A DNA stretch of 64,000 bases, from assembly GCA_016933045.1 (NCBI GenBank), contig JAFGBR010000074.1, positions 1-64,000 on the forward strand. Reading direction: 5' to 3'. Both the position numbers and the translations under genes were made by a program. The number at the start of each line of letters is the position of its first letter. Within the stretch, counting starts at the first letter, position 1. This DNA comes from Marinilabiliaceae bacterium. Lineage in GTDB: Bacteria; Bacteroidota; Bacteroidia; Bacteroidales; Marinilabiliaceae. Below the pieces are notes generated by a model, which did no database searches, was not told the DNA's origin, and saw nothing but the letters and a program-made list of their open reading frames with translations. Shown here in pieces: positions 27,404-35,725 of the stretch.

Positions 27404-29767
27404 ATGAGTCTTTTTAAAATAAAAACAGACAAACGGATCGTTTTATTATGGCGTATCTTTATTGGATTAATCTTAACAACTGTATTTTTTTTCATCCTGT
27501 TATCTTTCGGATTATTGGGTTTTATGCCAACATTCGAAGAGCTAGAGAACCCCAAAAACAACCTGGCTACGGAGATAATTTCGTCTGATTTAAAAGTTCT
27601 TGGAACCTTTTATGAAGAAAACAGAAGTTTTGTTGATTATAATCAATTATCACCACATATTATTAATGCATTAGTATCTACCGAAGATGAACGGTTCTAT
27701 GACCACTCAGGAATTGATGCAAGAGGATTAGGAAGGGTATTGCTGAGAACCGTTATTTTGCAAGATAAAGGATCGGGAGGAGGTAGTACTATTACCCAAC
27801 AATTAGCAAAATTACTTTTTCATGAACAAGCATCTAACATCTTTGAAAGAAGTATTCAAAAGTTTAAAGAATGGATAATTGCACTAAAACTCGAAAAAAG
27901 CTATACAAAAGAAGAAATTCTTACCATGTATTTAAATAAAGCACCATTTATTTATGATGCATACGGAATTAAATCGGCAGCTAAAACATTTTTTAACAAA
28001 ACACCTGACTCACTTAAAATTGAAGAAGCTGCCATGATAATTGGTATGTTAAAAAATCCGGCACTCTTCAATCCTGTTCGAAGATCTGAACTAACACAGG
28101 AACGAAGAAATGTTGTACTAGGCCAAATGTTCAAATCCAATCACATAACAAATACTGAGTTAGATTCACTTCGTGCTCTCTCATTAGGATTAGACTTCAG
28201 ACGAATGGATCATATAAAAGGACCTGCCCCTTATTTTAGAGAACATATTCGTTTAACACTGGGAGCAAAAAAACCATTAAGAGAAAATTATCCATCATAT
28301 TTAAAACAGAAATTTTTTGAAGATAGTGTAGAATGGGAAAACAATCCGGCTTATGGATGGATTAATAAAAATCTTAAATCGGACGGAACAAAATATGATA
28401 TGTATCGCGATGGTTTAAAAATACATACAACCATTGACTCCAGATTACAGGCTTATGCCGAAAAAGCAGTTGCTGATCATTTAGGAAAAGAATTACAGGT
28501 TGCTTTTTATCGTGATAAAAAAGGCAGTTCAAGAGCTCCCTTTACATCCAACATAACAAATGACCAATACAAAAGCATTATTAACCATGCTATGCGAAAT
28601 TCGGACAGATACAGGTTATTAAAAAAAATTGGAGCTAGTGCCGATAGTATTCAAAAAGCTTTTAAAACAAAAACCGAAATGACTGTTTTCTCATGGCACG
28701 GAGACATAGACACCATAATGAGCCCTTTAGACAGTATTTTATATTATAAATTTTTTCTTAGAGCCAGTTTAATGTCGATTGACCCCATTTCTGGACATGT
28801 TAAAGCATACGTTGGAGGCCCAAATTACAAACATTTCAAATACGATATGGCTACTATGGGAAAACGACAAGTAGGATCGACCATTAAACCATTTGTATAT
28901 TCACTTGCCATGCAAGAAGGTCATACACCATGCGATTTAGTTCCTAATATTCCACAAACATTTACATTGGTTACTGGTGACACCTGGACTCCAAAAAACT
29001 CATCATCAAACAGAGATGGAGAAATGGTAAGTTTAAAATGGGGACTAGCAAATTCGAACAATAATATTACTGCCTGGGTTATGAAACAATACAACCCTGA
29101 AGCCGTTTCAAACATGATACACAATTTAGGTGTTAAAAGCACTATGGATCCTGTATACTCCCTATGTTTAGGAACTGCAGATTTCTCATTATTTGAGATG
29201 ACCGCTGCATATTGCACCTTTGCCAACAAAGGTGTTTATACCGATCCTATGCTAATTACCCGAATTGTTGATAAATTTGGTAATGTTGTAGCCGATTTTC
29301 AGCCCCGAAAAAGGGAGGCGATTAGTGAAACCACAGCTTATTTAATGCTCGATTTATTGCAAGGTGTTATTAATTATGGAACAGGCATGCGCTTAAGAGG
29401 GTCAAAGTATGAACTTAGGGGACAAATAGGTGGGAAAACCGGAACCACCCAAAACCACTCCGATGGCTGGTTCTTAGGAGTAACTCCAAACCTGGTTACA
29501 GGAGTTTGGGTTGGAGGAGAGGATCGCGATATACATTTCGATCAATTATCGCTAGGGCAAGGAGCTAACATGGCACTACCAATATGGGCCTTATATATGA
29601 AAGAAGTTTATAAAAACCCTGAATTACATATTTCACTTGACGATACTTTTGAAAAACCTGTTAACTTTAATATTGATATAAACTGTTCCGATATAAAATC
29701 GACAAAGCATTCAGAAGATACCCTTGAGGATGTACCTATTGCAGATGAAGAACCTGACTTTTTTTAA
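27404..29767 (+). CDS. Class A penicillin-binding protein (PBP1A family)
   Basis: Bifunctional peptidoglycan synthase, 787 aa, anchored by one N-terminal membrane helix (about 14-40). The glycosyltransferase domain has STEDERFYDHSGID and GGGSTITQQLAK. The transpeptidase domain has the nucleophile motif GSTIKPF, the SNN triad in GLANSNNNITA, and GGKTGTTQ. All catalytic motifs look intact. It is one of two class A PBPs here (the other is at 48666-51050). They share an unusual inserted segment beginning RNS(D/E)RY before the transpeptidase domain, so they are paralogues. Confidence 0.93.
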   Translation: MSLFKIKTDKRIVLLWRIFIGLILTTVFFFILLSFGLLGFMPTFEELENPKNNLATEIISSDLKVLGTFYEENRSFVDYNQLSPHIINALVSTEDERFYDHSGIDARGLGRVLLRTVILQDKGSGGGSTITQQLAKLLFHEQASNIFERSIQKFKEWIIALKLEKSYTKEEILTMYLNKAPFIYDAYGIKSAAKTFFNKTPDSLKIEEAAMIIGMLKNPALFNPVRRSELTQERRNVVLGQMFKSNHITNTELDSLRALSLGLDFRRMDHIKGPAPYFREHIRLTLGAKKPLRENYPSYLKQKFFEDSVEWENNPAYGWINKNLKSDGTKYDMYRDGLKIHTTIDSRLQAYAEKAVADHLGKELQVAFYRDKKGSSRAPFTSNITNDQYKSIINHAMRNSDRYRLLKKIGASADSIQKAFKTKTEMTVFSWHGDIDTIMSPLDSILYYKFFLRASLMSIDPISGHVKAYVGGPNYKHFKYDMATMGKRQVGSTIKPFVYSLAMQEGHTPCDLVPNIPQTFTLVTGDTWTPKNSSSNRDGEMVSLKWGLANSNNNITAWVMKQYNPEAVSNMIHNLGVKSTMDPVYSLCLGTADFSLFEMTAAYCTFANKGVYTDPMLITRIVDKFGNVVADFQPRKREAISETTAYLMLDLLQGVINYGTGMRLRGSKYELRGQIGGKTGTTQNHSDGWFLGVTPNLVTGVWVGGEDRDIHFDQLSLGQGANMALPIWALYMKEVYKNPELHISLDDTFEKPVNFNIDINCSDIKSTKHSEDTLEDVPIADEEPDFF

Positions 29768-29777
29768 AAAAGTCAGG
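29753..29777. repeat. Inverted repeat spanning two convergent stop codons
   Basis: CCTGACTTTTT and AAAAAGTCAGG form an almost gapless palindrome covering the last codons of the PBP gene and of radA. It could act as a compact bidirectional terminator, though no T run follows the stem. Confidence 0.5.
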
Positions 29778-31146
29778 CAAAAAGAATTTTAAACGCCTCT
29801 TCAATTTTCCCAACTTCAATAACAACAATTTCAGAATCGGGGATCTGAATTGATTTACTAAACCGAGGCACAATAATTTTCTTAAACCCCAACTTTGCTG
29901 CTTCACCAATACGTTGTTCAATTCTGGTAACTGGGCGAATTTCGCCCGATAAGCCCACCTCACCGGTTAAACACACTCCTTTACTCACAGGCATATCAAT
30001 ATTAGATGAAAGAATAGAAGCTACAACAGCTAAATCCAAAGCAGGATCAATAACTTTTATTCCTCCTGCAACATTAAAAAACACATCTTTTGCAGCCAGT
30101 TTAAAACCGGCTCTTTTTTCGAGCACTGCAAGCAACATATTTAATCGTCGCAAATCAAACCCATTGGCCGATCGTTGAGGCATTCCATAAGCAGCAGTAC
30201 TAACAAGCGCTTGTACTTCAATTAAAAATGGCCTCATTCCCTCAATTGCTGAACATATTGCAACTCCACTAAAACCATCTTCATGTTGCGATAATAATAA
30301 CTCTGATGGATTAGCAACTTCTCTTAAACCAGACTGTCTCATTTCAAAAATTCCCAATTCGGACGTTGATCCAAACCTATTTTTTATAGCCCTTAAAATT
30401 CGATACATGTGATTACGATCACCTTCGAACTGAAGAACCACATCGACCATGTGTTCTAATACTTTAGGACCGGCAATAGATCCCTCTTTGTTGATATGAC
30501 CAATTAAAATTACAGGCAAATTTTTATCCTTAGCAACTTTTAAAATAACAGCCGTTGACTCACGAATTTGAGAAACACTACCTGGAGTAGATTCTATATA
30601 ATCGGTTTCAATTGTTTGAACCGAATCAATAATAAGCAAATCGGGCTTTGTATTTTCTATATGAGCTATAATCTTTTCAACCAATACTTCGCTAACAACC
30701 AAACAACTACTTGTACCGCCTGGAACAATTCGCTCGGCACGTAACTTTATTTGTTGAGGGCTTTCTTCGCCCGACACATAAAGAATTTTTAAATTATTAA
30801 GCGTTAAAGCAATCTGCAAAACCAATGTTGATTTACCAATTCCAGGTTCACCACCAATTAATACCATCGATCCGGGAACCAAACCACCTCCCAAAACACG
30901 GTTCAACTCATTGTTTAAAGTATCAATTCGGGGAAGATCTATAAGTGAAACATCAGAAACAGAAATAGGCTTATTACTTCCGTTTTCGGTTAATGACAAA
31001 CTTTTTCGAAAAGTAATTTTTTCATTTTTAACAGTTATCTCCTCCCTATAAGTATTCCATTCTCCACACGAATAACATTTACCAATCCATTTAGGAGATT
31101 CAGATCCACAGGAAGAACAAACAAAAACCGTTTTTTGCCTAGCCAT
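29773..31146 (-). CDS. radA: DNA repair protein RadA
   Basis: RecA-like ATPase that helps process recombination intermediates. The features are in order: a four-Cys zinc finger (C10, C13, C24, C27), Walker A (GGEPGIGKST, 98-107), the RadA-specific KNRFGS motif, and a Lon-protease-like C-terminal domain. At 457 aa it has the standard length. It starts 11 nt after rfaE2 and probably shares its transcript. It converges on the PBP gene with only 5 nt between the stop codons. Confidence 0.96.
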   Translation of the reverse strand: MARQKTVFVCSSCGSESPKWIGKCYSCGEWNTYREEITVKNEKITFRKSLSLTENGSNKPISVSDVSLIDLPRIDTLNNELNRVLGGGLVPGSMVLIGGEPGIGKSTLVLQIALTLNNLKILYVSGEESPQQIKLRAERIVPGGTSSCLVVSEVLVEKIIAHIENTKPDLLIIDSVQTIETDYIESTPGSVSQIRESTAVILKVAKDKNLPVILIGHINKEGSIAGPKVLEHMVDVVLQFEGDRNHMYRILRAIKNRFGSTSELGIFEMRQSGLREVANPSELLLSQHEDGFSGVAICSAIEGMRPFLIEVQALVSTAAYGMPQRSANGFDLRRLNMLLAVLEKRAGFKLAAKDVFFNVAGGIKVIDPALDLAVVASILSSNIDMPVSKGVCLTGEVGLSGEIRPVTRIEQRIGEAAKLGFKKIIVPRFSKSIQIPDSEIVVIEVGKIEEAFKILFA

Positions 31147-31157
31147 TTTACAACTTG

Positions 31158-31652
31158 CTAATGTGTATCAATAATTTTTATTATTAAACTGGTTGTTGAA
31201 AACCCATCAACAAAATCAATTGTTTCAACAGTTCCTCCCCGGCCAGTAACAACATCATATCCAACAATATCTTCAGCTTTATAATCACTTCCTTTTACCA
31301 AAACATCGGGCTGTAATTTTTTTATCAACTCGTATGGAGTATCTTCATCAAAAAACACCACCAAATCAATAAATTGTAATGCAGCTAAAAGAATTGCCCT
31401 TGACTTTTCATCAACTAAAGGTCTGGTTGGACCTTTTAACCTTGATACCGAAATATCGGTATTTAAACCTATAATCATTTTCGAACCCAAATCGGCAGCC
31501 TTTGAAAGATATTCAACATGTCCTCGATGAACAATATCGAAACAACCATTTGTAAAAACAACTTTTTGTTTAACCGACTGCCATTGTATTACCAATTCAG
31601 CAGCAGCCTCAGCATTAACTATTTTGTCAGTTATTAACTTAAAATTACTCAT
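31158..31652 (-). CDS. rfaE2: Heptose 1-phosphate adenylyltransferase (RfaE2 / HldE C-terminal type)
   Basis: Cytidylyltransferase-fold enzyme that makes ADP-heptose for LPS core from heptose 1-phosphate and ATP. At 164 aa it corresponds to only the C-terminal half of E. coli HldE, so the kinase half must be separate. Motifs: FTNGCFDIVHRGHVEYL with the HxGH-type pair His42/His45, then LNTDISVSRLKGPTRP and ending GFSTTSLI. It starts after the panCD terminator and 11 nt before radA. Confidence 0.9.
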   Translation of the reverse strand: MSNFKLITDKIVNAEAAAELVIQWQSVKQKVVFTNGCFDIVHRGHVEYLSKAADLGSKMIIGLNTDISVSRLKGPTRPLVDEKSRAILLAALQFIDLVVFFDEDTPYELIKKLQPDVLVKGSDYKAEDIVGYDVVTGRGGTVETIDFVDGFSTTSLIIKIIDTH

Positions 31653-31665
31653 GAATTTTCACATT

Positions 31666-31698
31666 AAAAAAGAGGAGTCCCCAATACGAAGACTCCTC
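31666..31698 (-). terminator. Terminator of the panC-panD operon
   Basis: Arms GAGGAGTC (31672-31679) and GACTCCTC (31691-31698). The A run at 31666-31671 forms the U-tract on the minus strand. Confidence 0.85.
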
Positions 31699-31722
31699 AA
31701 ATAAATCAATATAATAATTTGA

Positions 31723-32073
31723 TTAAACCAATTTATTTGTTTGCGTATCAGGAAAAACAAATATAGGTTTAAATTTTTTAGCTTCTTCCATTTCCATCGA
31801 AGCATAGGAAATAATAATTACAACATCGCCCACAGCAACCTTTCGGGCGGCAGCACCATTTAAACAAATAACGCCACTCCCTCGTTCTCCCTTAATAACA
31901 TAAGTTTCCAGACGCTCACCATTGTTATTATTCACCACCTGAACTTTTTCATTTTCAATAATATTAGCAGCTTCCATAAGCGCCTCATCAATAGTTATGC
32001 TACCAACATAGTTCAAGTTAGCTTCGGTAACCGAAGCATTGTGAATTTTCGATTTAACAACCTCAATATTCAT
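31723..32073 (-). CDS. panD: Aspartate 1-decarboxylase
   Basis: Makes beta-alanine for pantothenate synthesis. It is a pyruvoyl enzyme made as a proenzyme that cleaves itself between Gly24 and Ser25, seen here as YVGSITID. The later motifs [18 protein letters not shown] and [11 protein letters not shown] are typical. The length (116 aa) is normal. It overlaps panC by 4 nt (ATGA), giving a panC-panD operon that closes with a hairpin. Confidence 0.96.
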   Translation of the reverse strand: MNIEVVKSKIHNASVTEANLNYVGSITIDEALMEAANIIENEKVQVVNNNNGERLETYVIKGERGSGVICLNGAAARKVAVGDVVIIISYASMEMEEAKKFKPIFVFPDTQTNKLV

Positions 32074-32924
32074 GATAATAATCTTTTGTATATGATATTA
32101 TCTATCAACCTAATTTTACCTGCAAATACAGCAATACATCCAACAATATAATTGCTATCATTCCAATTGTCAACCTTTTGCAAACTATAACCATCAACAA
32201 TTTCAAAATACTCAACCTCAAAACCATCAATTTGGTTAACATTAAATATCACATCATTAACAACCTCATCAATTGTTTTTACCGATACAAAGTTACAAGA
32301 TTCAAACAAAGTAGCCGCGATAACCGGAGCTTTTTTTCGATTATCGGATGTAAGTAGCTGATTTCGGGAGCTCATAGCTAATCCATCATCCTCTCTGATT
32401 ATAGGACAAGGGACAATTTTGATATTATAATTTAACTGTTTAACCAGCTCCTGAATAATTGCCAACTGTTGAAAATCTTTCAACCCAAAGAATGCTTTTT
32501 GGGGCTGAACCAAATCGAACAGTTTACTAACTATTTGAGCAACTCCATTAAAATGTCCTGGACGATGCTTCCCCTCCATACAGGTTTCGAGCATCCCAAA
32601 ATTAAACTGCCTTAAGTCGGCCTTGGGATAAACCTCACTAACATCGGGAGCAAAAACCAGATTACAATTGGTTAAATCAAGCAAATTCAAATCTTTACTC
32701 AAATCACGAGGATATCGTTCCAAATCTTCCTTATTATTAAACTGAGTAGGATTAACAAAAATTGAAACAATAACAATATCAGTTTGTATTGAAGCCTCAT
32801 GAACCAAACTAATATGACCACTGTGCAATGCCCCCATTGTAGGTACAAAACCAATGGTTTTCCCTACATTCTTCTGTTCCGAAACAAAATGTTTCAGCTC
32901 CTTAATTGTTTTAACAACTCTCAT
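32070..32924 (-). CDS. panC: Pantothenate synthetase
   Basis: Condenses pantoate and beta-alanine using ATP. The HIGH-like motif lies in [14 protein letters not shown], and the KMSKS-like loop is AMSSRNQLL. The pantoate/ATP segments ([25 protein letters not shown]) are also present. It is 284 aa. It is the first gene of panC-panD, divergent from the glycogen-synthase-like gene across about 200 nt. A TTTCTTTG box lies on the minus strand at 32946-32953. Confidence 0.96.
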   Translation of the reverse strand: MRVVKTIKELKHFVSEQKNVGKTIGFVPTMGALHSGHISLVHEASIQTDIVIVSIFVNPTQFNNKEDLERYPRDLSKDLNLLDLTNCNLVFAPDVSEVYPKADLRQFNFGMLETCMEGKHRPGHFNGVAQIVSKLFDLVQPQKAFFGLKDFQQLAIIQELVKQLNYNIKIVPCPIIREDDGLAMSSRNQLLTSDNRKKAPVIAATLFESCNFVSVKTIDEVVNDVIFNVNQIDGFEVEYFEIVDGYSLQKVDNWNDSNYIVGCIAVFAGKIRLIDNIIYKRLLS

Positions 32925-33060
32925 TGTTGAGTTTTAAAATTTTGGCAAAGAAATAAAATTCAACGCATATTTATGCAATAAGTATGCTTTTAACACTCTC
33001 TTTTTATAAATAATTAAGCTTATTTAAGAAGGCTTTATTTATAACCATTCTGAATCCCAC

Positions 33061-33091
33061 TTTGTTTAAACGGTTATTTTTAGTAATTTTG
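33061..33091 (+). promoter_or_regulatory. Consensus Bacteroidota promoter
   Basis: TTTG (33061-33064), exactly 19 nt, then TAATTTTG (33084-33091): a full TTTG-N19-TAnnTTTG match. The predicted transcript starts about 26 nt before the ATG at 33124. Confidence 0.8.
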
Positions 33092-33123
33092 CACCATCAT
33101 TCTTCAAACAGATAATTCGCAAA

Positions 33124-33933
33124 ATGGAAAAAGCAAAAGTCTTATTCATTTCCCAGGAAATTACACCATACTTACCCGAAAGTGAAATGTCAAATATTGG
33201 AAGGTTTCTTCCACAAGGCATTCAGGAAAGTGGGAAAGAGATCAGAACCTTCATGCCTCGTTTTGGATGCATCAATGAACGACGTAACCAACTACATGAA
33301 GTAATTCGACTATCAGGAATGAACCTTATAATAGACGAAACAGATCACCCATTAATAATAAAAGTTGCTTCTATTCAGGCAGCACGCATGCAGGTATATT
33401 TCATAGACAACGAAGATTATTTTCACAGAAGATCAACACTTTGCGACTCGAAAGGAAATGAATACAAAGATAATGACGAGAGAGCAATATTCTTTGCAAG
33501 AGGGGTTCTTGAAACAACAAAAAAACTTCGTTGGGCTCCTGACATCATACATTGTCACGGGTGGTTTACTGCGTTAGCTCCATTATATATTAAAAAAGCC
33601 ATGAATGACGACCCTCATTTTATAAATTCGAAAGTTGTAATTTCGCTATATAACGATGGTTTTAAAAACTCATTTGATGAAGCATTTAAAAACAAATTAA
33701 AACTCGAAGGTGTTGAAAATAGTGATATTGAAATATTAGAAAAATGTGATTATGTCAGTCTCATGAAATTGGCAATAAACATGTCAGACGGTATCATACA
33801 GGGCAGCAAAGAAATAAACCCGGAATTGGAATCGTTTGCCAAAAACTGCGGTAAACCATTTCTTGTTTTTCAACAAGAAGATGACTACATTGGCGCCTTC
33901 AATGATTTTTATGATAAAATTCTTGAATTATAA
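33124..33933 (+). CDS. Glycogen/starch synthase-like protein, N-terminal half only
   Basis: 269-aa protein matching only the N-terminal Rossmann half of GT5 glycogen synthases: start KVLFISQEITPY, then FMPRFG, then DIIHCHGWFTALAPLYI. The nucleotide-sugar loop K-x-G-G near residue 15 of true synthases is replaced by LPESEMSN. The C-terminal half with the catalytic Glu is absent. It has a clean start, consensus promoter and normal codon use, so it looks like a maintained stand-alone protein rather than a decayed gene. Glycosyl transfer by itself seems unlikely. It lies 26 nt before a DUF4270 lipoprotein gene, probably in one operon. Confidence 0.8.
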   Translation: MEKAKVLFISQEITPYLPESEMSNIGRFLPQGIQESGKEIRTFMPRFGCINERRNQLHEVIRLSGMNLIIDETDHPLIIKVASIQAARMQVYFIDNEDYFHRRSTLCDSKGNEYKDNDERAIFFARGVLETTKKLRWAPDIIHCHGWFTALAPLYIKKAMNDDPHFINSKVVISLYNDGFKNSFDEAFKNKLKLEGVENSDIEILEKCDYVSLMKLAINMSDGIIQGSKEINPELESFAKNCGKPFLVFQQEDDYIGAFNDFYDKILEL

Positions 33934-33959
33934 TATATAACAAACAAAAATTCAATAAG

Positions 33960-35642
33960 TTGAATAAATTAATAAAATTTATAAAATCAATCCCTTTGTT
34001 AGGGATTTTTTTTACAATTGCAATTTTTTCCCCGAGTTGTAGCGACGATGCCAGCGAGGTTGGACTGGGTGTTTTACCAGAATCGGACTTTTTTAAGCCT
34101 TATTATTATGATGAAACAAAACTAATTTGTTTTAATACTGACACTTTATTAAATACAAACGACTCGCATTACGGAATACTTGGCGATTTTTACGACCCGG
34201 TATTTGGCCATACAAAAGCAGAGATGATATTTCAGGTTGGTGCTACTGTGCAAACCGACACAACAGATTTTATCTTCTATTCAAAAAGAACTCTAAATGA
34301 TACAATTACAGTAGCAGATTTAGAAACGGATGATTCAATTATCATTAAGAGAATTGATACAACCATTATCGAAACTGCATTTATCGATTCACTCACTCTT
34401 TCATTCATATTTGATAATACGGCATCATACGGATATGATTCAACAAAACTAAATATTAAAATATTTGAACTGACAGACCTATTAGCAGATACTTCTCGAT
34501 TGTATTCAAATATAGATATGACCAATCTGTATAATCCAGTACCTATTGGAGAAAAACAAGTGATGGCAAAATATATTACTGATAATGATAGTTCACTGGT
34601 TTACATGTATGATGCTGATGGAATAACCCACAAAAAAACAAGTGATGATAAAGACAGTACTTATTATAAAAAATATCCGCAATGGACAATTAAACTGTCA
34701 AAAGAACTGGCTCAAAGGATTTATAACCTTGATAAATCAGTAATTAATAATAAAGCTGCTTTTCAAAATGTATTAAAAGGTTTTTATATTCAGGCAGAAA
34801 AAAATACTGCTCAAACAGATGTTGGCTGCCTGTTAAAAACAAATTTTTTACACACTCCAACACAAAATGAAATCATCAATATTCGTCCAAGATTAACTCT
34901 TTATTACGAATACAATAAAACCATAAATGAGTTTAGGGACTCTACTTTTAAAAAATCTTCTAAAAATAGCAAAGGTACTATTATTAAAAAAACCCGAACA
35001 ATACAAAGCTTTTCTTTTACTCCGGGTTATCAATACACCCGATTTAACAGGTTTACACAGGAATCGAACTTAGGTGCACTTAAAAATGACACTAGTGCTG
35101 CCAATTTATATATACAAGGAATTAGCAACCAATATGCAAAAATATCAATAGATACAACAGAGCTGGCAGCATGGAGAGATAGTTTAGAACTTTATGATAA
35201 ACTTAACCCTACACAAATTGGTTTTACTTCTATTGACTTAATTTTTGAAGTAGACTCTACCTTATCTGATTTAAAAAATTATCCTGCTCCTAATGCATTA
35301 TATATCAAAAACAAAAACGAAAATGGCGACTTATTAAGCCCTCAATTTACATATAAAAACTATCCATATAATATATTTTATGATGGTACGCCTAATACTG
35401 AGGAATCTAAATATGGAAAGGCAAATTATTCAAATGGACGATATCACTTCAAAATAAGAAAGGAATTTTTAGAGGGCTTTTTAAAACAAGAAATAGACAC
35501 AAAAGAAATTCCTGATTTTAAAAACCTATATTTAATTTCAGGATCTCCAAAAACAGACGTCAGAAGAGTAGTTCTTAAAAGTCCGAAAAGTGAAACCGGC
35601 CAATTAAAACTTAACATCAAATACATCAAATACCAAAAATAA
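33960..35642 (+). CDS. DUF4270 lipoprotein
   Basis: 560-aa predicted lipoprotein of the DUF4270 family. The signal ends in a lipobox before Cys27 (FSPSC), followed by the family start (SEVGLGVLPESD). The rest is beta-rich with repeated Thr/Asp stretches. The start codon is TTG; no in-frame ATG precedes the signal. It forms an operon with the upstream glycogen-synthase-like gene and closes with a strong terminator. The function is unknown; an outer-membrane or surface location is likely. Confidence 0.8.
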   Translation: MNKLIKFIKSIPLLGIFFTIAIFSPSCSDDASEVGLGVLPESDFFKPYYYDETKLICFNTDTLLNTNDSHYGILGDFYDPVFGHTKAEMIFQVGATVQTDTTDFIFYSKRTLNDTITVADLETDDSIIIKRIDTTIIETAFIDSLTLSFIFDNTASYGYDSTKLNIKIFELTDLLADTSRLYSNIDMTNLYNPVPIGEKQVMAKYITDNDSSLVYMYDADGITHKKTSDDKDSTYYKKYPQWTIKLSKELAQRIYNLDKSVINNKAAFQNVLKGFYIQAEKNTAQTDVGCLLKTNFLHTPTQNEIINIRPRLTLYYEYNKTINEFRDSTFKKSSKNSKGTIIKKTRTIQSFSFTPGYQYTRFNRFTQESNLGALKNDTSAANLYIQGISNQYAKISIDTTELAAWRDSLELYDKLNPTQIGFTSIDLIFEVDSTLSDLKNYPAPNALYIKNKNENGDLLSPQFTYKNYPYNIFYDGTPNTEESKYGKANYSNGRYHFKIRKEFLEGFLKQEIDTKEIPDFKNLYLISGSPKTDVRRVVLKSPKSETGQLKLNIKYIKYQK

Positions 35643-35647
35643 AATTC

Positions 35648-35675
35648 AGAGGCACAAAAAAGTGCCTCTTTTTTT
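35648..35675 (+). terminator. Terminator after the DUF4270 gene
   Basis: Arms AGAGGCAC (35648-35655) and GTGCCTCT (35662-35669) with an A6 loop, followed by a T run. Confidence 0.9.
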
Positions 35676-35725
35676 CACCTTTTCGCAGGATTTTATACCT
35701 TCATATCAACACATATAATAAAGAT

